From the NCBI GenBank assembly GCA_002344005.1, contig DDTD01000060.1, positions 1 to 39,418 on the forward strand: DNA of 39,418 nt, read 5' to 3'. A program made the translations under genes and the position numbers. This document shows, in pieces, positions 7,856-16,285 of this stretch (its first letter is position 1; each line of letters opens with the position of its first letter). The stretch is from Ignavibacteria bacterium UBA2373. Its GTDB lineage: Bacteria; Bacteroidota; Ignavibacteria; Kapaibacteriales; UBA961. Under the pieces are notes generated by a model. The model was not told the DNA's origin and made no database searches. It saw only the letters and a program-made list of their open reading frames with translations.

Positions 7856-8810
7856 GGGAAACATTCCTTTCCAAAGTAAGTGCATTGCGCAGCAATCCCG
7901 CAAGTTTGGTGCGTTTAATCGGGCTTTTGCGAAACATTGCCGAAAATTCTTCCTGACGCATTTCTTTTATCAATCCTATCGGTAATGATGTCCCAAAAGA
8001 ACGGGGCTGAAATGATTGCTCGGTGGTTTCTTTGCTGAAACGATTCCAAGGGCACACATCTTGGCATATATCACAACCGAAAACCCATCCTTCCATAGTG
8101 CTTGCAATCCTGTCGGGGATACATTGATCCGCTTTGGCTTCGATAGTCCAATAGGAAATACAAGCACCAGCATCCACGATACCCGGTTCTACTATCGCAT
8201 TGGTGGGGCAATACTCTATACATGCGGTGCACGTGCCGCAATAATCTTCCATAGGGCGGTCATACACAAATTGGGCGGTGGTAATGATTATTCCCAAAAA
8301 AAACCATGAGCCATATTTTCGTGAAATAATATTGGAATGTTTGCCTTGCCAACCCACGCCGGCACGCACTGCCCATTGTTTTTCCATAACCGGTCCCGTA
8401 TCGGTATAATATTTCGTTGCCGCATCGGGATATAATTCAGTGATACATGCTGATAATTCTTTTAATTTCAGTGGGATAACATCATGATAATCATCGCCCC
8501 AAGCATAGCGTGATATTTTTCCTGCGCTCTTATCCTCTTTGGGTGGATGTCTATGGGGTGTATAATAATTTTGAGTGACAACAATAACGGATTGTGCGCC
8601 GGGCAGAATAAGTGACACATCGCGGCGTTTATCAAGATTGCGCTCCATATAGCCCAAAGAAGCGTGATACCCTTGCTGCACCCATGATTCATAGAACTGC
8701 ATTTCTTTGTCCAAATTTTCCACTGCCGCAATACCGCAATCTGAAAATCCCAATGCTCGTGCTTTATGTTTTAATGCTTTCGTTGCTGCACTATGATGAA
8801 ATTGTGTCAC
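7848..8810 (-). CDS. queG: QueG, epoxyqueuosine reductase
   Basis: QueG catalyses the last step of queuosine synthesis, reducing epoxyqueuosine in tRNA with cobalamin and two [4Fe-4S] clusters. The catalytic Asp137 is in YYTDTGPVMEKQWA. Cluster cysteines are Cys191, 194, 197 and 201 (CGTCTACIEYCP) plus Cys217, 246, 249 and 253 (GCDICQDVCPWN), the usual ferredoxin-like pattern. At 320 aa it is the short form without the full C-terminal HEAT-repeat extension. The start codon is GTG, with GGAG 5-6 bases upstream. It overlaps pgeF downstream. Other queuosine genes (queD, queF, queE) lie 22-28 kb away in this window. Confidence 0.95.
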   Translation of the reverse strand: MTQFHHSAATKALKHKARALGFSDCGIAAVENLDKEMQFYESWVQQGYHASLGYMERNLDKRRDVSLILPGAQSVIVVTQNYYTPHRHPPKEDKSAGKISRYAWGDDYHDVIPLKLKELSACITELYPDAATKYYTDTGPVMEKQWAVRAGVGWQGKHSNIISRKYGSWFFLGIIITTAQFVYDRPMEDYCGTCTACIEYCPTNAIVEPGIVDAGACISYWTIEAKADQCIPDRIASTMEGWVFGCDICQDVCPWNRFSKETTEQSFQPRSFGTSLPIGLIKEMRQEEFSAMFRKSPIKRTKLAGLLRNALTLERNVSHD

Positions 8811-8963
8811 ATATTCTCCGATGGATGGAAAAACATATTGAAGTATTCATGGTGTAGTGTATATATACTATGCCATTCCCGATAAAACGCTGTCCGGCAT
8901 ACTGTCATCACTTCCTTATTCAAAACTACGGAATAATGCCGTCTTTTGCGTTTGATACATTGT

Positions 8964-9112
8964 GGACGGGGCTACATGAATTTCATCCCATCCATCGGAG
9001 GGGTGTCCGAAGGACGGGGTGGTTTCTCATTCCTCGGTGGCAGACGCAGTCTGACGGGGTGGATGGTTTTCATAGAACACAAATTCTATAAACGTGTAAT
9101 CCCTACGGGATT
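8964..9112. repeat. structured intergenic element with four short hairpins and a 10-bp direct repeat
   Basis: This gene-free stretch (8811-9115) between queG and a hypothetical gene contains perfect small inverted repeats: GTCC-gaa-GGAC (9005-9015), CAGAC-gca-GTCTG (9041-9053), ATAGAA-cacaaa-TTCTAT (9072-9089) and AATCCC-tac-GGGATT (9098-9112). GACGGGGTGG occurs twice (9013-9022 and 9053-9062), each time directly after one of the first two hairpins, and GGACGGGG also occurs at 8964-8971. CCATCC (8988-8993) can pair with GGATGG (9061-9066), enclosing the first two hairpins. It looks like an interspersed REP/MITE-type repeat, but I see only one copy here, so its repetitive nature is inference. 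Open frames across it are repeat-derived and not called. Confidence 0.6.
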
Positions 9113-9115
9113 GAA

Positions 9116-9499
9116 TCAGTCCGGAAATAATCTTTTATCGAAAATTATTTCGTTAATATCAATGTGCTGTTCTCCATCTTCTGAGAACACTACATCCCAT
9201 ACCCAGCAATAAAAAAGATGCATATCTGTCGGAATTGATATAAAAAAATCTACAGGACTATATTCTAAATATAAAGATACTTTTAATTTTTTTTGTACTA
9301 TATACGAAACAATATCTTTTACTTGCTCATATATATCACTTGATAAACTTTTGATATATGGCTTTACTATTGTATGGAGTAATTCCTTTACCTTTGTTTC
9401 ATCATCACCCGAAATTACTTTGTCAAGCGTTAACTCTTCTTCGGATAATAATGGACATTCAATATGGCTTAATAAATAAATACTTAAAATTCGTTTCAT
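9116..9499 (-). CDS. hypothetical protein, 127 aa
   Basis: I do not recognise this protein. It starts MKRILSIYLLSHIE and ends DINEIIFDKRLFPD. It has alternating charged and hydrophobic segments, no signal peptide, and one aromatic stretch (LFYCWVWDVVF). The stop codon lies only 3 bases from the last hairpin of the adjacent repeat element. It is AT-rich compared with queG and the amidase. Neighbours are another unknown gene (9585-10079) and a decayed gene, so an immunity-type or other accessory role is possible but unsupported. No ribosome site is obvious. Confidence 0.6.
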   Translation of the reverse strand: MKRILSIYLLSHIECPLLSEEELTLDKVISGDDETKVKELLHTIVKPYIKSLSSDIYEQVKDIVSYIVQKKLKVSLYLEYSPVDFFISIPTDMHLFYCWVWDVVFSEDGEQHIDINEIIFDKRLFPD

Positions 9500-9584
9500 A
9501 GTGGGAATATTAACTGTAATTGATTAGAAAAAAAAGCGAAGCCTGCCTAAATACCTCTTAGTGTTCAAAGAACGGAACACTCAA

Positions 9585-10079
9585 TCAATCTTGAAACTCT
9601 GCTTTCATACCTAATTCTTTCTCTAACAATGGTAAAATTGAAGTCTCAAAATCTTGAATGTATTTTTCACTCTCTTCATCATCCAAATTGTCATTTATAC
9701 GATATAAAACGCTATTTTCATTATACAATATTCCAAAAAAAGAAAGTGTTGTTATGGTATCTCGTAAGTATCTTGTTCTAAAATTAATTACATATAATTT
9801 TTGATATACTTTACTTCTAAAAATAAATTCGCCATAAAACCATGTACTTTTATCTGGATAAAGATTGACATGTAAATATTTCGTACTATCCATGACAAGA
9901 TTAGGATGTTTTTTTTTAATCGAAAGTAAAGCATTAACGAAACAGGAGTCATCAACATAAAAATCATATCTTTCGGCATTAGGATAACGTCCTCTTGGGG
10001 CAAGAAGCCATACACCATATAGAAATATCAAAACAAATACAGTACTCACAGAAAGTATTATTTTAGTTCTTGCTTTCAT
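9585..10079 (-). CDS. hypothetical membrane-anchored protein, 164 aa
   Basis: Not recognised. The N-terminus (MKARTKIILSVSTVFVLIFL, then YGVWLLAPRG) is a positively charged start followed by a single hydrophobic segment, so the protein is either exported or anchored by one N-terminal helix. The rest is a soluble mixed alpha/beta-looking domain with aromatic strands (STWFYGEFIFRSKVYQKLYV) and an acidic helix near the end. It begins 13 bases after the end of the decayed gene at 10093-10420, so the two were probably co-transcribed. AT-rich, accessory-looking. Confidence 0.6.
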   Translation of the reverse strand: MKARTKIILSVSTVFVLIFLYGVWLLAPRGRYPNAERYDFYVDDSCFVNALLSIKKKHPNLVMDSTKYLHVNLYPDKSTWFYGEFIFRSKVYQKLYVINFRTRYLRDTITTLSFFGILYNENSVLYRINDNLDDEESEKYIQDFETSILPLLEKELGMKAEFQD

Positions 10080-10092
10080 CTATATTGCTTGT

Positions 10093-10420
10093 TTAATGGG
10101 AAAAAACCGGTTTATTAATAGGATCATGTCGATGTGGTTTATCTGGAAAACTATCAATTAATGTTTCATCTTTTTTTTGTTACTCATCAAATAATATTGT
10201 AATCGTCTCTTTAAATCTAAATGGACCTACACCTCCTAAGATTACTATTGATTTTAATACTGCAATAGTTCCGATAATAGCTGCTGCGCCATAAGATTTC
10301 AACGTTGTTTCAGAATCTTGTGAAACCATTCCAATCAAAAATTCTTCGCCTACGAAATGCCAATCTTATTAGATCAGTCGGGTTTATGACATTAGTATAA
10401 GTGTATCCAATCTTTTGGAA
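10093..10420 (-). pseudogene. decayed gene fragment, frameshifted and interrupted
   Basis: This 344-base gap (10080-10423) is not empty. On the minus strand, from 10420, one frame reads FQKIGYTYTNVINPTDLI and then runs out. A second frame (10365-10180) reads on as FVGEEFLIGMVSQDSETT and a hydrophobic stretch (IIGTIAVLKSIVILGGVG), ending ITILFDE then TAA. The same frame resumes after the TAA with DETLIDSFPDKPHRHD and ends NKPVFSH at 10093. This suggests one former coding sequence with a frameshift and a nonsense codon. The first piece vaguely resembles the Y-x-Y-x-N-P-x-x-L end of RHS core repeats. A 49-aa ORF from the ATG at 10329 could alternatively be a real small protein. Confidence 0.35.
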
Positions 10421-10423
10421 TTA

Positions 10424-10882
10424 CTAAGCCATCAAGCCATGATTTTTCGGGGTGATTATTGCCATAGTGGTTGTTGCTTTTGCAATAAGTTTTTCCGTGC
10501 CGTCTTCTGCAATCACAAAAACCTCTGCTTCGCAAAAGTGCATCGAACGCCCGGGTTTGACCACCGTGCCTATAGCGCGGAGTTTTTTTCCTAAGCCCGG
10601 TGCAAAATAGCTGATTTTTATTTCTGCCGTTACGGTATGTTGCTCTTCTGCGACCAGAGTAAATCCTGCAAAACCGGCAGCCACATCGGCAATAGTAGCA
10701 GTCACTCCCCCATGCACCAAGCCTATTTGTTGCTGATGAATAGTGTCAAGCTCAATTTCTGCGACAACATAACCGGGTTCGATAGTGACCAATTCGCAGC
10801 GGCACAATTTCATAAATTCCTGACGCTTGAGATGGTGGCGAATATTTTCTCGAAATAAAGGATTTTTGGGTATTAGTTGCAT
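10424..10882 (-). CDS. PaaI-family hotdog-fold thioesterase
   Basis: A single hotdog domain, probably hydrolysing acyl-CoA thioesters. The signature is LVHGGVTATIADVAAGFAG, with the HGG turn and the acidic residue of the central helix that forms the active site in PaaI/YbgC-like enzymes, followed by strands AEIKISYFAPG and GRSMHFCEAEVFV. The open frame extends to 10981, but the ATG at 10882 (MQLIPKNPLF) is chosen because the earlier region overlaps the end of the amidase, and this ATG lies 1 base after the amidase stop. That spacing implies coupling. The substrate is unknown. 152 aa, normal for the family. Confidence 0.85.
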   Translation of the reverse strand: MQLIPKNPLFRENIRHHLKRQEFMKLCRCELVTIEPGYVVAEIELDTIHQQQIGLVHGGVTATIADVAAGFAGFTLVAEEQHTVTAEIKISYFAPGLGKKLRAIGTVVKPGRSMHFCEAEVFVIAEDGTEKLIAKATTTMAIITPKNHGLMA

Positions 10883-10883
10883 A

Positions 10884-12086
10884 TTATTTTTTCGATTTTT
10901 GTATAAGTGCCAAATAACCGTCGCAAAGCCAATCGGCAATAACTTGTCTATTTCTTGGCTCAATAAGCCGCACTTGATCATTAGGGTTTTTTATATTGCC
11001 AAGTTCAATATATGTTCCAATAGGTTTGCTATGGTTCAACATAAATAAATCACGTGCTTCCACACTGCCATTATAGCCGCGTCCGGGTTGGGCTTGATTA
11101 TATTTATCGCGCAATGTTTGCAATAATGTTTCCGCGGTTGCTTTACCGCGCTCGCTGCCCGGAGCATGGTAAAAGAATATGTCAATGCGTTCAGTTGTCG
11201 TTCGTGAATCCACATGAATTATGACGCTGTGTTGTGTGGCTGTTGCATGCTTATCATATAATTTATTGATAATAGCTGCCCTTTGTTCCAATCGTTCTCT
11301 GTGACCTCGCGAAATGGGTTGCCCACCATAGTATCGCTCACGATCGCTATTATTGAGAAAACGTGTGTCGCGAATGCCGTCTTTCATTTCTTGGACTATC
11401 ACATAGACCGTTGCTCCATGGCTCAGTAAATTACGTGCTAATCGTAAGGAAACATCATAAGCATACTCATCTTCATGCAATTCATGTTTGCCGCGCTTTC
11501 CTATTGCCCCGGGGTCGGGACCGCCATGTCCGGGATCAATATAAAAAACTTGCCCTTCTAAAAGATTGTCAATTTTTTCGACAACCGAATACCCTTTACC
11601 AAATAAACGATGATAGGAGCGTTTATTTTTTGCTTTTTGTTTGGAAGTTCCCGTAAGCCACATAGGCACCCATAATTTCCCCGATACACGAAAATCATCA
11701 CGCCTCATTCCCTTGGTTTTCATGCGGTCATTATATTGTTCAATAAGAGCAGCATCGCCTTCATTGGACAATGATAATAATTCTACGAGCGGTTCACCGG
11801 CATAATTGACACTGCGTACAGGCAAAGCATAGATTTTACCGGCAAGCAAAACATCATTGCGCGGTATGGTAATATTGCCGTTTATTTTCTTGAAAAGATT
11901 TCTGTTTTTGGGAGTATTGTCTATCTCATAGCGAGTGAATATATCTTCGGTTTTTTCGCGGGCTTTGGCTTTTATTGTCACATAATCATTATCCGCTCCG
12001 ACAGCCGTAACGATGCACAAACAGAATACTATTACTCGAACAAAGAAATCCATGGAATAAAATGAAGATTTTCGGATAGAAAGCAA
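10884..12086 (-). CDS. N-acetylmuramoyl-L-alanine amidase (Amidase_3, AmiC-like)
   Basis: Cleaves the bond between MurNAc and L-Ala in peptidoglycan during cell separation. The N-terminus has a hydrophobic export segment (FFVRVIVFCLCIVTAVG). After a region of about 140 residues without a clear domain, the zinc amidase starts at FYIDPGHGGPDPGAIG (His187), then HELHEDEYAYDV (metal Glu), IIHVDSR (second His, normally in SxHANA-like context) and TYIELGNIKN (catalytic Glu). The catalytic set is complete. The ATG at 12086 gives a better positively charged signal-peptide n-region (RK); an ATG at 12053 is the alternative and leaves more room after the terminator at 12089-12124. A PaaI-like gene follows directly. 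Confidence 0.88.
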   Translation of the reverse strand: MLSIRKSSFYSMDFFVRVIVFCLCIVTAVGADNDYVTIKAKAREKTEDIFTRYEIDNTPKNRNLFKKINGNITIPRNDVLLAGKIYALPVRSVNYAGEPLVELLSLSNEGDAALIEQYNDRMKTKGMRRDDFRVSGKLWVPMWLTGTSKQKAKNKRSYHRLFGKGYSVVEKIDNLLEGQVFYIDPGHGGPDPGAIGKRGKHELHEDEYAYDVSLRLARNLLSHGATVYVIVQEMKDGIRDTRFLNNSDRERYYGGQPISRGHRERLEQRAAIINKLYDKHATATQHSVIIHVDSRTTTERIDIFFYHAPGSERGKATAETLLQTLRDKYNQAQPGRGYNGSVEARDLFMLNHSKPIGTYIELGNIKNPNDQVRLIEPRNRQVIADWLCDGYLALIQKSKK

Positions 12087-12088
12087 AG

Positions 12089-12124
12089 AAAAAACCCTTT
12101 GTATAATCTGGACTATACAAAGGG
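12089..12124 (-). terminator. intrinsic terminator after the tRNA gene
   Basis: On the minus strand CCCTTTGTATA (12124-12114) pairs perfectly over 11 bases with TATACAAAGGG (12105-12095) around an 8-base loop, followed by six T (12094-12089). It closes the tRNA transcript and sits just before the amidase start. Confidence 0.92.
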
Positions 12125-12137
12125 CTTCACTCTACTG

Positions 12138-12210
<73 letters not shown>

Positions 12211-12228
12211 GGTTACATAGTAATATTC

Positions 12229-12987
12229 TTAGTTAAACAGCCCTACAAATATACCGAATTGTAGTGTTAAAGCATTAGCATTTAATTCTTTGGGTACATT
12301 ATTGACGGCAGCCACACCGTTCATTTGCCAGTCACCCATAAAGCTCAATGAATATCCGGCACTTGCACGTATCATCGCAAATTGGGTTACAGCATATTCG
12401 ATATTCAAATTCGGTTGCACGAATATATAGCTTGCTCCAAGGCGGCTGAGACTTTGTGTCCCCGAAGGAACTAATGGATTGAAATCCACGCTTTGTGTCG
12501 ATGTTGCCCTTTCAATATTCAAACTGCCCCAACCAAACGATGCTCCGGGCAATATTGCTAATCCTTTTATTGGCTGAAAGGCATAATCCAAACCAAAAGT
12601 ATTGATGGATGAACCAACCGTCATTGTTAAAGAGGTATCGGATTTCTTTGCTTCGCGTACTAAGTTGCCCGAATAACCACCAACATTCACACGAAGATTT
12701 TTCACTATAAGTACGGGAGCAATACCACCCACACCCGAACAAAAGATACCGCCGTCAAAATCCGACACACCGAAATTTCTTGCCAATACATTGACTTGAT
12801 CAAAATTCATGAATTGGAATGTGCCGATATAACCGCCACCGACAGCAAAATACGGGGGTTTTTCTTCCACATAATTTGCTTCCTCAAAACCGAGTTCTTC
12901 CAATTTATCGTCCTGTGCTATAAGGACTTGTGAACTCGTCATCACTATGACGAAAGCCGAACAAAGTAAAGCAGTGAATAGCCGCAT
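12229..12987 (-). CDS. outer-membrane beta-barrel protein with signal peptide, 252 aa
   Basis: The N-terminus is a signal peptide (MRLFTALLCSAFVIVMTSSQ, then VLIAQDD, cleavage likely after IAQ). The mature part alternates Gly- and aromatic-rich strands (YFAVGGGYIGTFQFM, NVGGYSGNLVR, IRASAGYSLSFMGDW) and ends in LQFGIFVGLFN, the pattern of a small 8-10 strand porin-like barrel. No enzymatic motif is seen and the function is unknown. A CAAAAATA box at 13014-13021 (TATTTTTG on the minus strand) could be a Bacteroidetes -7 element, but the -33 position reads ATG, not TTG. The tRNA starts 18 bases after its stop, so the two may share a transcript. Confidence 0.75.
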   Translation of the reverse strand: MRLFTALLCSAFVIVMTSSQVLIAQDDKLEELGFEEANYVEEKPPYFAVGGGYIGTFQFMNFDQVNVLARNFGVSDFDGGIFCSGVGGIAPVLIVKNLRVNVGGYSGNLVREAKKSDTSLTMTVGSSINTFGLDYAFQPIKGLAILPGASFGWGSLNIERATSTQSVDFNPLVPSGTQSLSRLGASYIFVQPNLNIEYAVTQFAMIRASAGYSLSFMGDWQMNGVAAVNNVPKELNANALTLQFGIFVGLFN

Positions 12988-13144
12988 GGCATTTCCTTAC
13001 GAATTTTAGACTGCAAAAATAGAGATATATTTGGGAACAGCATCGCTTTTTCACTCTTGATTTAGTCTTGCTTCTATTAAAAGTATGTTGCACAAAAGCC
13101 ATAAATACTGAATTTTGAGCCAACTATGAGGCAATGGTATCTGT

Positions 13145-13603
13145 TTACCCAATGTGAGAGAGTATGTCTTGTATATGTCCTTTCACTTTCACCTTAGGAA
13201 ATATATGAGTAATGATGCCTTCTGCATTGATGATAAATGTTGTGCGCTCAATCCCCATATATGTTCTGCCATACATTGATTTCTCCTTCCAGACCCCATA
13301 TAGTTCGGCAATACTATGGTCGGTATCCGCAACTAAAGTAAAGTCCAGAGAATATTTATGAGAAAACTTACTATGTGATAATTCTGTGTCGGGACTTACT
13401 CCGATAACAGTATAACCTTTCAGCGTCAGTTGATTGAGATTATCCCGAAAATCACATGCTTGTTGCGTGCATCCGGGCGTATCGTCCTTGGGATAAAAAT
13501 AGAGTATGATATTGCGCCCTGTCAAGGAAGACAATGACACTTGTGCTTGCTCGGAAGTAAACGTAAAATTCGGAGCTTGTTGCCCTATGATTGCTGCTGC
13601 CAT
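13145..13603 (-). CDS. bcp: Bcp/PrxQ-type thiol peroxidase
   Basis: Reduces hydroperoxides with thioredoxin as electron donor. The peroxidatic Cys45 and resolving Cys50 lie in YPKDDTPGCTQQACDFRD, the hallmark of the Bcp/PrxQ class with two cysteines five residues apart. The thioredoxin-like fold continues with VIGVSPDTELSHSKF and the GVWKEKSMYGRTYMGIERTT stretch. 152 aa, complete. It begins 6 bases after the TonB-dependent receptor gene ends, so it is the second gene of that transcript. Confidence 0.95.
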   Translation of the reverse strand: MAAAIIGQQAPNFTFTSEQAQVSLSSLTGRNIILYFYPKDDTPGCTQQACDFRDNLNQLTLKGYTVIGVSPDTELSHSKFSHKYSLDFTLVADTDHSIAELYGVWKEKSMYGRTYMGIERTTFIINAEGIITHIFPKVKVKGHIQDILSHIG

Positions 13604-13609
13604 AATTTA

Positions 13610-15934
13610 TTAAAAAGTAAAATTCCACGCCAAAACGGGAAGTATGGGAAAAAGTGTATATTGCTTCAACACGGGCTTAAAAGTACCATCGCTCTGATAT
13701 TCTTTGTCCACAAATTGCGCAAATGGGTTTTGGCGATTATAGGCATTGTAAATAGAAAGTACCAATTGCGACGGTAAACCAAAAACCTCGGTTTTGAATG
13801 CAAAATTAAGATCAAGCCGATGATATGGCGGCAAACGATAACCATTGCGCTCTGTATAAAGATAACGTTCCCGACTCGAATTATATCTATCGTCTGACGG
13901 TTGCAAAACATATTGACCCACCGGCATAGTATAGGCAAAGCCCGTTCCGAATGTCCATGCAGCACCAAATTCAAGTGATGAAGACAAACGATAGGAAAAT
14001 GTCGCCGACACATCATGACGACGATCATAGCGCGCCCAAAAAGGATTGCCATTATTTAATTCATCGAAAAAGCGGCGCGTCCATGATAAAGTATATCCCA
14101 CCCAGCCCGTAAAATCTCCGAGTCGTTTATTCAAAAACACTTCCACACCATACGCTTCGCCCCGACCTTGCGTAAATTGCGATTCCAAAGGCAACAATAA
14201 AGAAAATGATGCCGTATCGCGATATTCATACAGATTGCGCATATCTTTGTAATATCCTTCTATGCTGAACAAATAGGAATTATTATCGCCAAATAATGTT
14301 TCTATACCAAGTATGCCCTGTGTCGAATAACTCGGCAATATGGTCTTCGTAGATGGAAACCATAAATCTGTCGGTAAATTTACATCATTGCGAATAATTA
14401 AGTGTAAAAATTGATTGGCAACGGCAAATGAACCTATCAATTTGGTCTTGGGAGCAACTTGATATGTTGCCTGCAAGCGTGGTTCAAATCGCAAATAATT
14501 ACCACTCTGAAAATAATAGATTCGACCACCGATATTGGTAAATAACTCATCGGTAATATACCATTCATCTTGCAAATATAATGCTGCATCAAAAGCACTT
14601 ATCGTTTGTGAAACAGGTTGCAATTCTCCATTATTAAAATCTGCGGAAACTTCTGATAAAAATTCATGTCTTGTGGCTTCAATGCCGCATTTGATTGTTT
14701 GCGAAGCATCGCTGTAATATGTCACATCACTCTTCAAAGTAAAATCCCGAATACGCGAACGAGTATAAAAAGAAAAATTGGACTGAACATCATCCAAAAA
14801 TTCCGAACCGAAACGATAATTTGTATAAATAAATGAAAAATTGGAAAATACATCAGGCGAAAAAATATGCATCCATTTTGTATGCAATGAAGCATTACCC
14901 CAGACAATATCAAAACTCGCATCATTATTGTTTTGCGGTGAACTAAGAACATCCGACCCGAAAAATCCACTTGCAAACAATTTGTCTTTTTCTGATATTT
15001 GATAAGTGAATTTTGCATTAAGGTCGTAAAAATAATAGCTTGGCGTTTGCTCCAATTCCTCCTCCGGCAAAAATAATGATGCCAATACATCAAGATACAT
15101 TCTGCGACCCGATACCATAAATGTCATTTTATCATTGATGGGACCTTCCACCGTAAGCCGTGATGCAATAAGACTAATGCCTCCCTGTCCGGTAATTTTT
15201 TCTTTTGTGCCATCTTTCATGGTCAAATCCAATACACTTGAAAGCCGACCGCCAAATTCTGAAGGAAAACCGCCTTTGATTAATTTCACTTCGCGCATGG
15301 CATCAACATTGAATGTGCTGAGAAAACCGCCCAAATGCGCAGGATTATAAATCGTTACGCCATCCAATAAAATAAGATTTTGATCGGGCGAACCACCACG
15401 CACATAAAGACCACTCGACAATTCCGAGGGCGACTTCACACCGGGCAATAATTGCAATACGCGAAAAATATCCGTCTCGCCCAATAATGCCGGCATATCC
15501 TTAATAAAATCGCCTTGTATGGTCACTGTACTAATATTATCGGCAGGGCTATTATTGTCGCTACGTTGAGAGGTCACCACCACTTCTTCTGTCACGATTT
15601 CCTTACGGGAAAGGGCTATGGACAATTGAGTAAGTGTGTCAAACTGATTTGCCGTAATCTTTTTCATTATCGTATGATAACCAAAATATCCGACTGTCAG
15701 CCGATACGTTTTCGGCAAGATTTTCGGCAAAGAAAAAAAGCCGAACTTATTGGTATAGGTGCCGCGCACAGGCTTCGATGCGGAGACACTGTCATCCATC
15801 AGGCGAATCGTTGCACCTATAATCACCTCACCGGACACAGAATCTCGCACTATCCCGGATAAGGTAAAGTTTTGTTGCGCTGACACAGAAACAGCAGCTA
15901 AGAACAAGGAACTAAAAACAAGAAAAGTACGCAT
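13610..15934 (-). CDS. TonB-dependent receptor with N-terminal carboxypeptidase-regulatory-like domain
   Basis: An outer-membrane active transporter or signal receptor. Order: signal peptide (MRTFLVFSSLFLAAVSVSAQ), a beta-sandwich domain beginning FTLSGIVRDSVSGEVIIGA (about 25-110), a TonB-box-like EEVVVTSQR, the plug with LYVRGGSPDQNLILLDGV and YNPAHLGGFLSTFN, then about 520 residues of barrel ending LAWNFTF with the terminal Phe expected for Bam-dependent insertion. The frame is open to 15985, but the ATG at 15934 places the signal peptide at the N-terminus. No SusD-type partner is adjacent, so a glycan-uptake role is not supported; the substrate is unknown. bcp follows after 6 bases. Confidence 0.92.
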   Translation of the reverse strand: MRTFLVFSSLFLAAVSVSAQQNFTLSGIVRDSVSGEVIIGATIRLMDDSVSASKPVRGTYTNKFGFFSLPKILPKTYRLTVGYFGYHTIMKKITANQFDTLTQLSIALSRKEIVTEEVVVTSQRSDNNSPADNISTVTIQGDFIKDMPALLGETDIFRVLQLLPGVKSPSELSSGLYVRGGSPDQNLILLDGVTIYNPAHLGGFLSTFNVDAMREVKLIKGGFPSEFGGRLSSVLDLTMKDGTKEKITGQGGISLIASRLTVEGPINDKMTFMVSGRRMYLDVLASLFLPEEELEQTPSYYFYDLNAKFTYQISEKDKLFASGFFGSDVLSSPQNNNDASFDIVWGNASLHTKWMHIFSPDVFSNFSFIYTNYRFGSEFLDDVQSNFSFYTRSRIRDFTLKSDVTYYSDASQTIKCGIEATRHEFLSEVSADFNNGELQPVSQTISAFDAALYLQDEWYITDELFTNIGGRIYYFQSGNYLRFEPRLQATYQVAPKTKLIGSFAVANQFLHLIIRNDVNLPTDLWFPSTKTILPSYSTQGILGIETLFGDNNSYLFSIEGYYKDMRNLYEYRDTASFSLLLPLESQFTQGRGEAYGVEVFLNKRLGDFTGWVGYTLSWTRRFFDELNNGNPFWARYDRRHDVSATFSYRLSSSLEFGAAWTFGTGFAYTMPVGQYVLQPSDDRYNSSRERYLYTERNGYRLPPYHRLDLNFAFKTEVFGLPSQLVLSIYNAYNRQNPFAQFVDKEYQSDGTFKPVLKQYTLFPILPVLAWNFTF

Positions 15935-16228
15935 ACAGTTCTTTAGAATGAGTGATATGTGCTTTTTAAAGGGCAATATACGCACTCATAAGGAAATAAG
16001 AACTATACAATGCTTTTACGATGGCTTTGTGATAGAATAATACGATGCTTTTTTGTGTTTACCTGTAAATTCATAATGCACGGTGGAAACAGTCTTTCTC
16101 GAATTATATACCATTGTCGGATAAACAGCAATATTTTTTTTAGATAATGATTGAATGTGCTATAACAGATATAGCATCTATGAATAATAGTATATATACA
16201 AATTATGTATTTCTTTTGAGTCATACAT
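15935..16228. other. intergenic region upstream of the TonB-dependent receptor
   Basis: About 290 bases between the receptor start and the terminator at 16229-16264. It must hold the receptor promoter, but I could not find a TTTG/TAnnTTTG pair with proper spacing on the minus strand. Small open frames here look accidental. Confidence 0.5.
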
Positions 16229-16264
16229 AAAAAAAAGGATACCTCAAATGAAGTATCCTTTTTT
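16229..16264 (-). terminator. terminator after the double-PDZ secreted protein
   Basis: GGATAC (16237-16242) pairs with GTATCC (16253-16258), with partial pairing inside the loop, flanked by eight A on the left and six T on the right. It follows the PDZ gene stop by about 20 bases. Because both flanks are homopolymeric it could act in both directions. Confidence 0.85.
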
Positions 16265-16285
16265 CTTAACAAGACAATAGCACAT

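Noticed and set aside
8870..9212. Plus-strand open frames of 73 and 88 codons
   Set aside because: They cross the hairpin element and have repeat-derived composition with no domain or ribosome site.
10884..10981. Extended start of the PaaI-like thioesterase
   Set aside because: The extra 33 residues overlap the amidase end and add no recognisable fold; the ATG at 10882 sits 1 base after the amidase stop.
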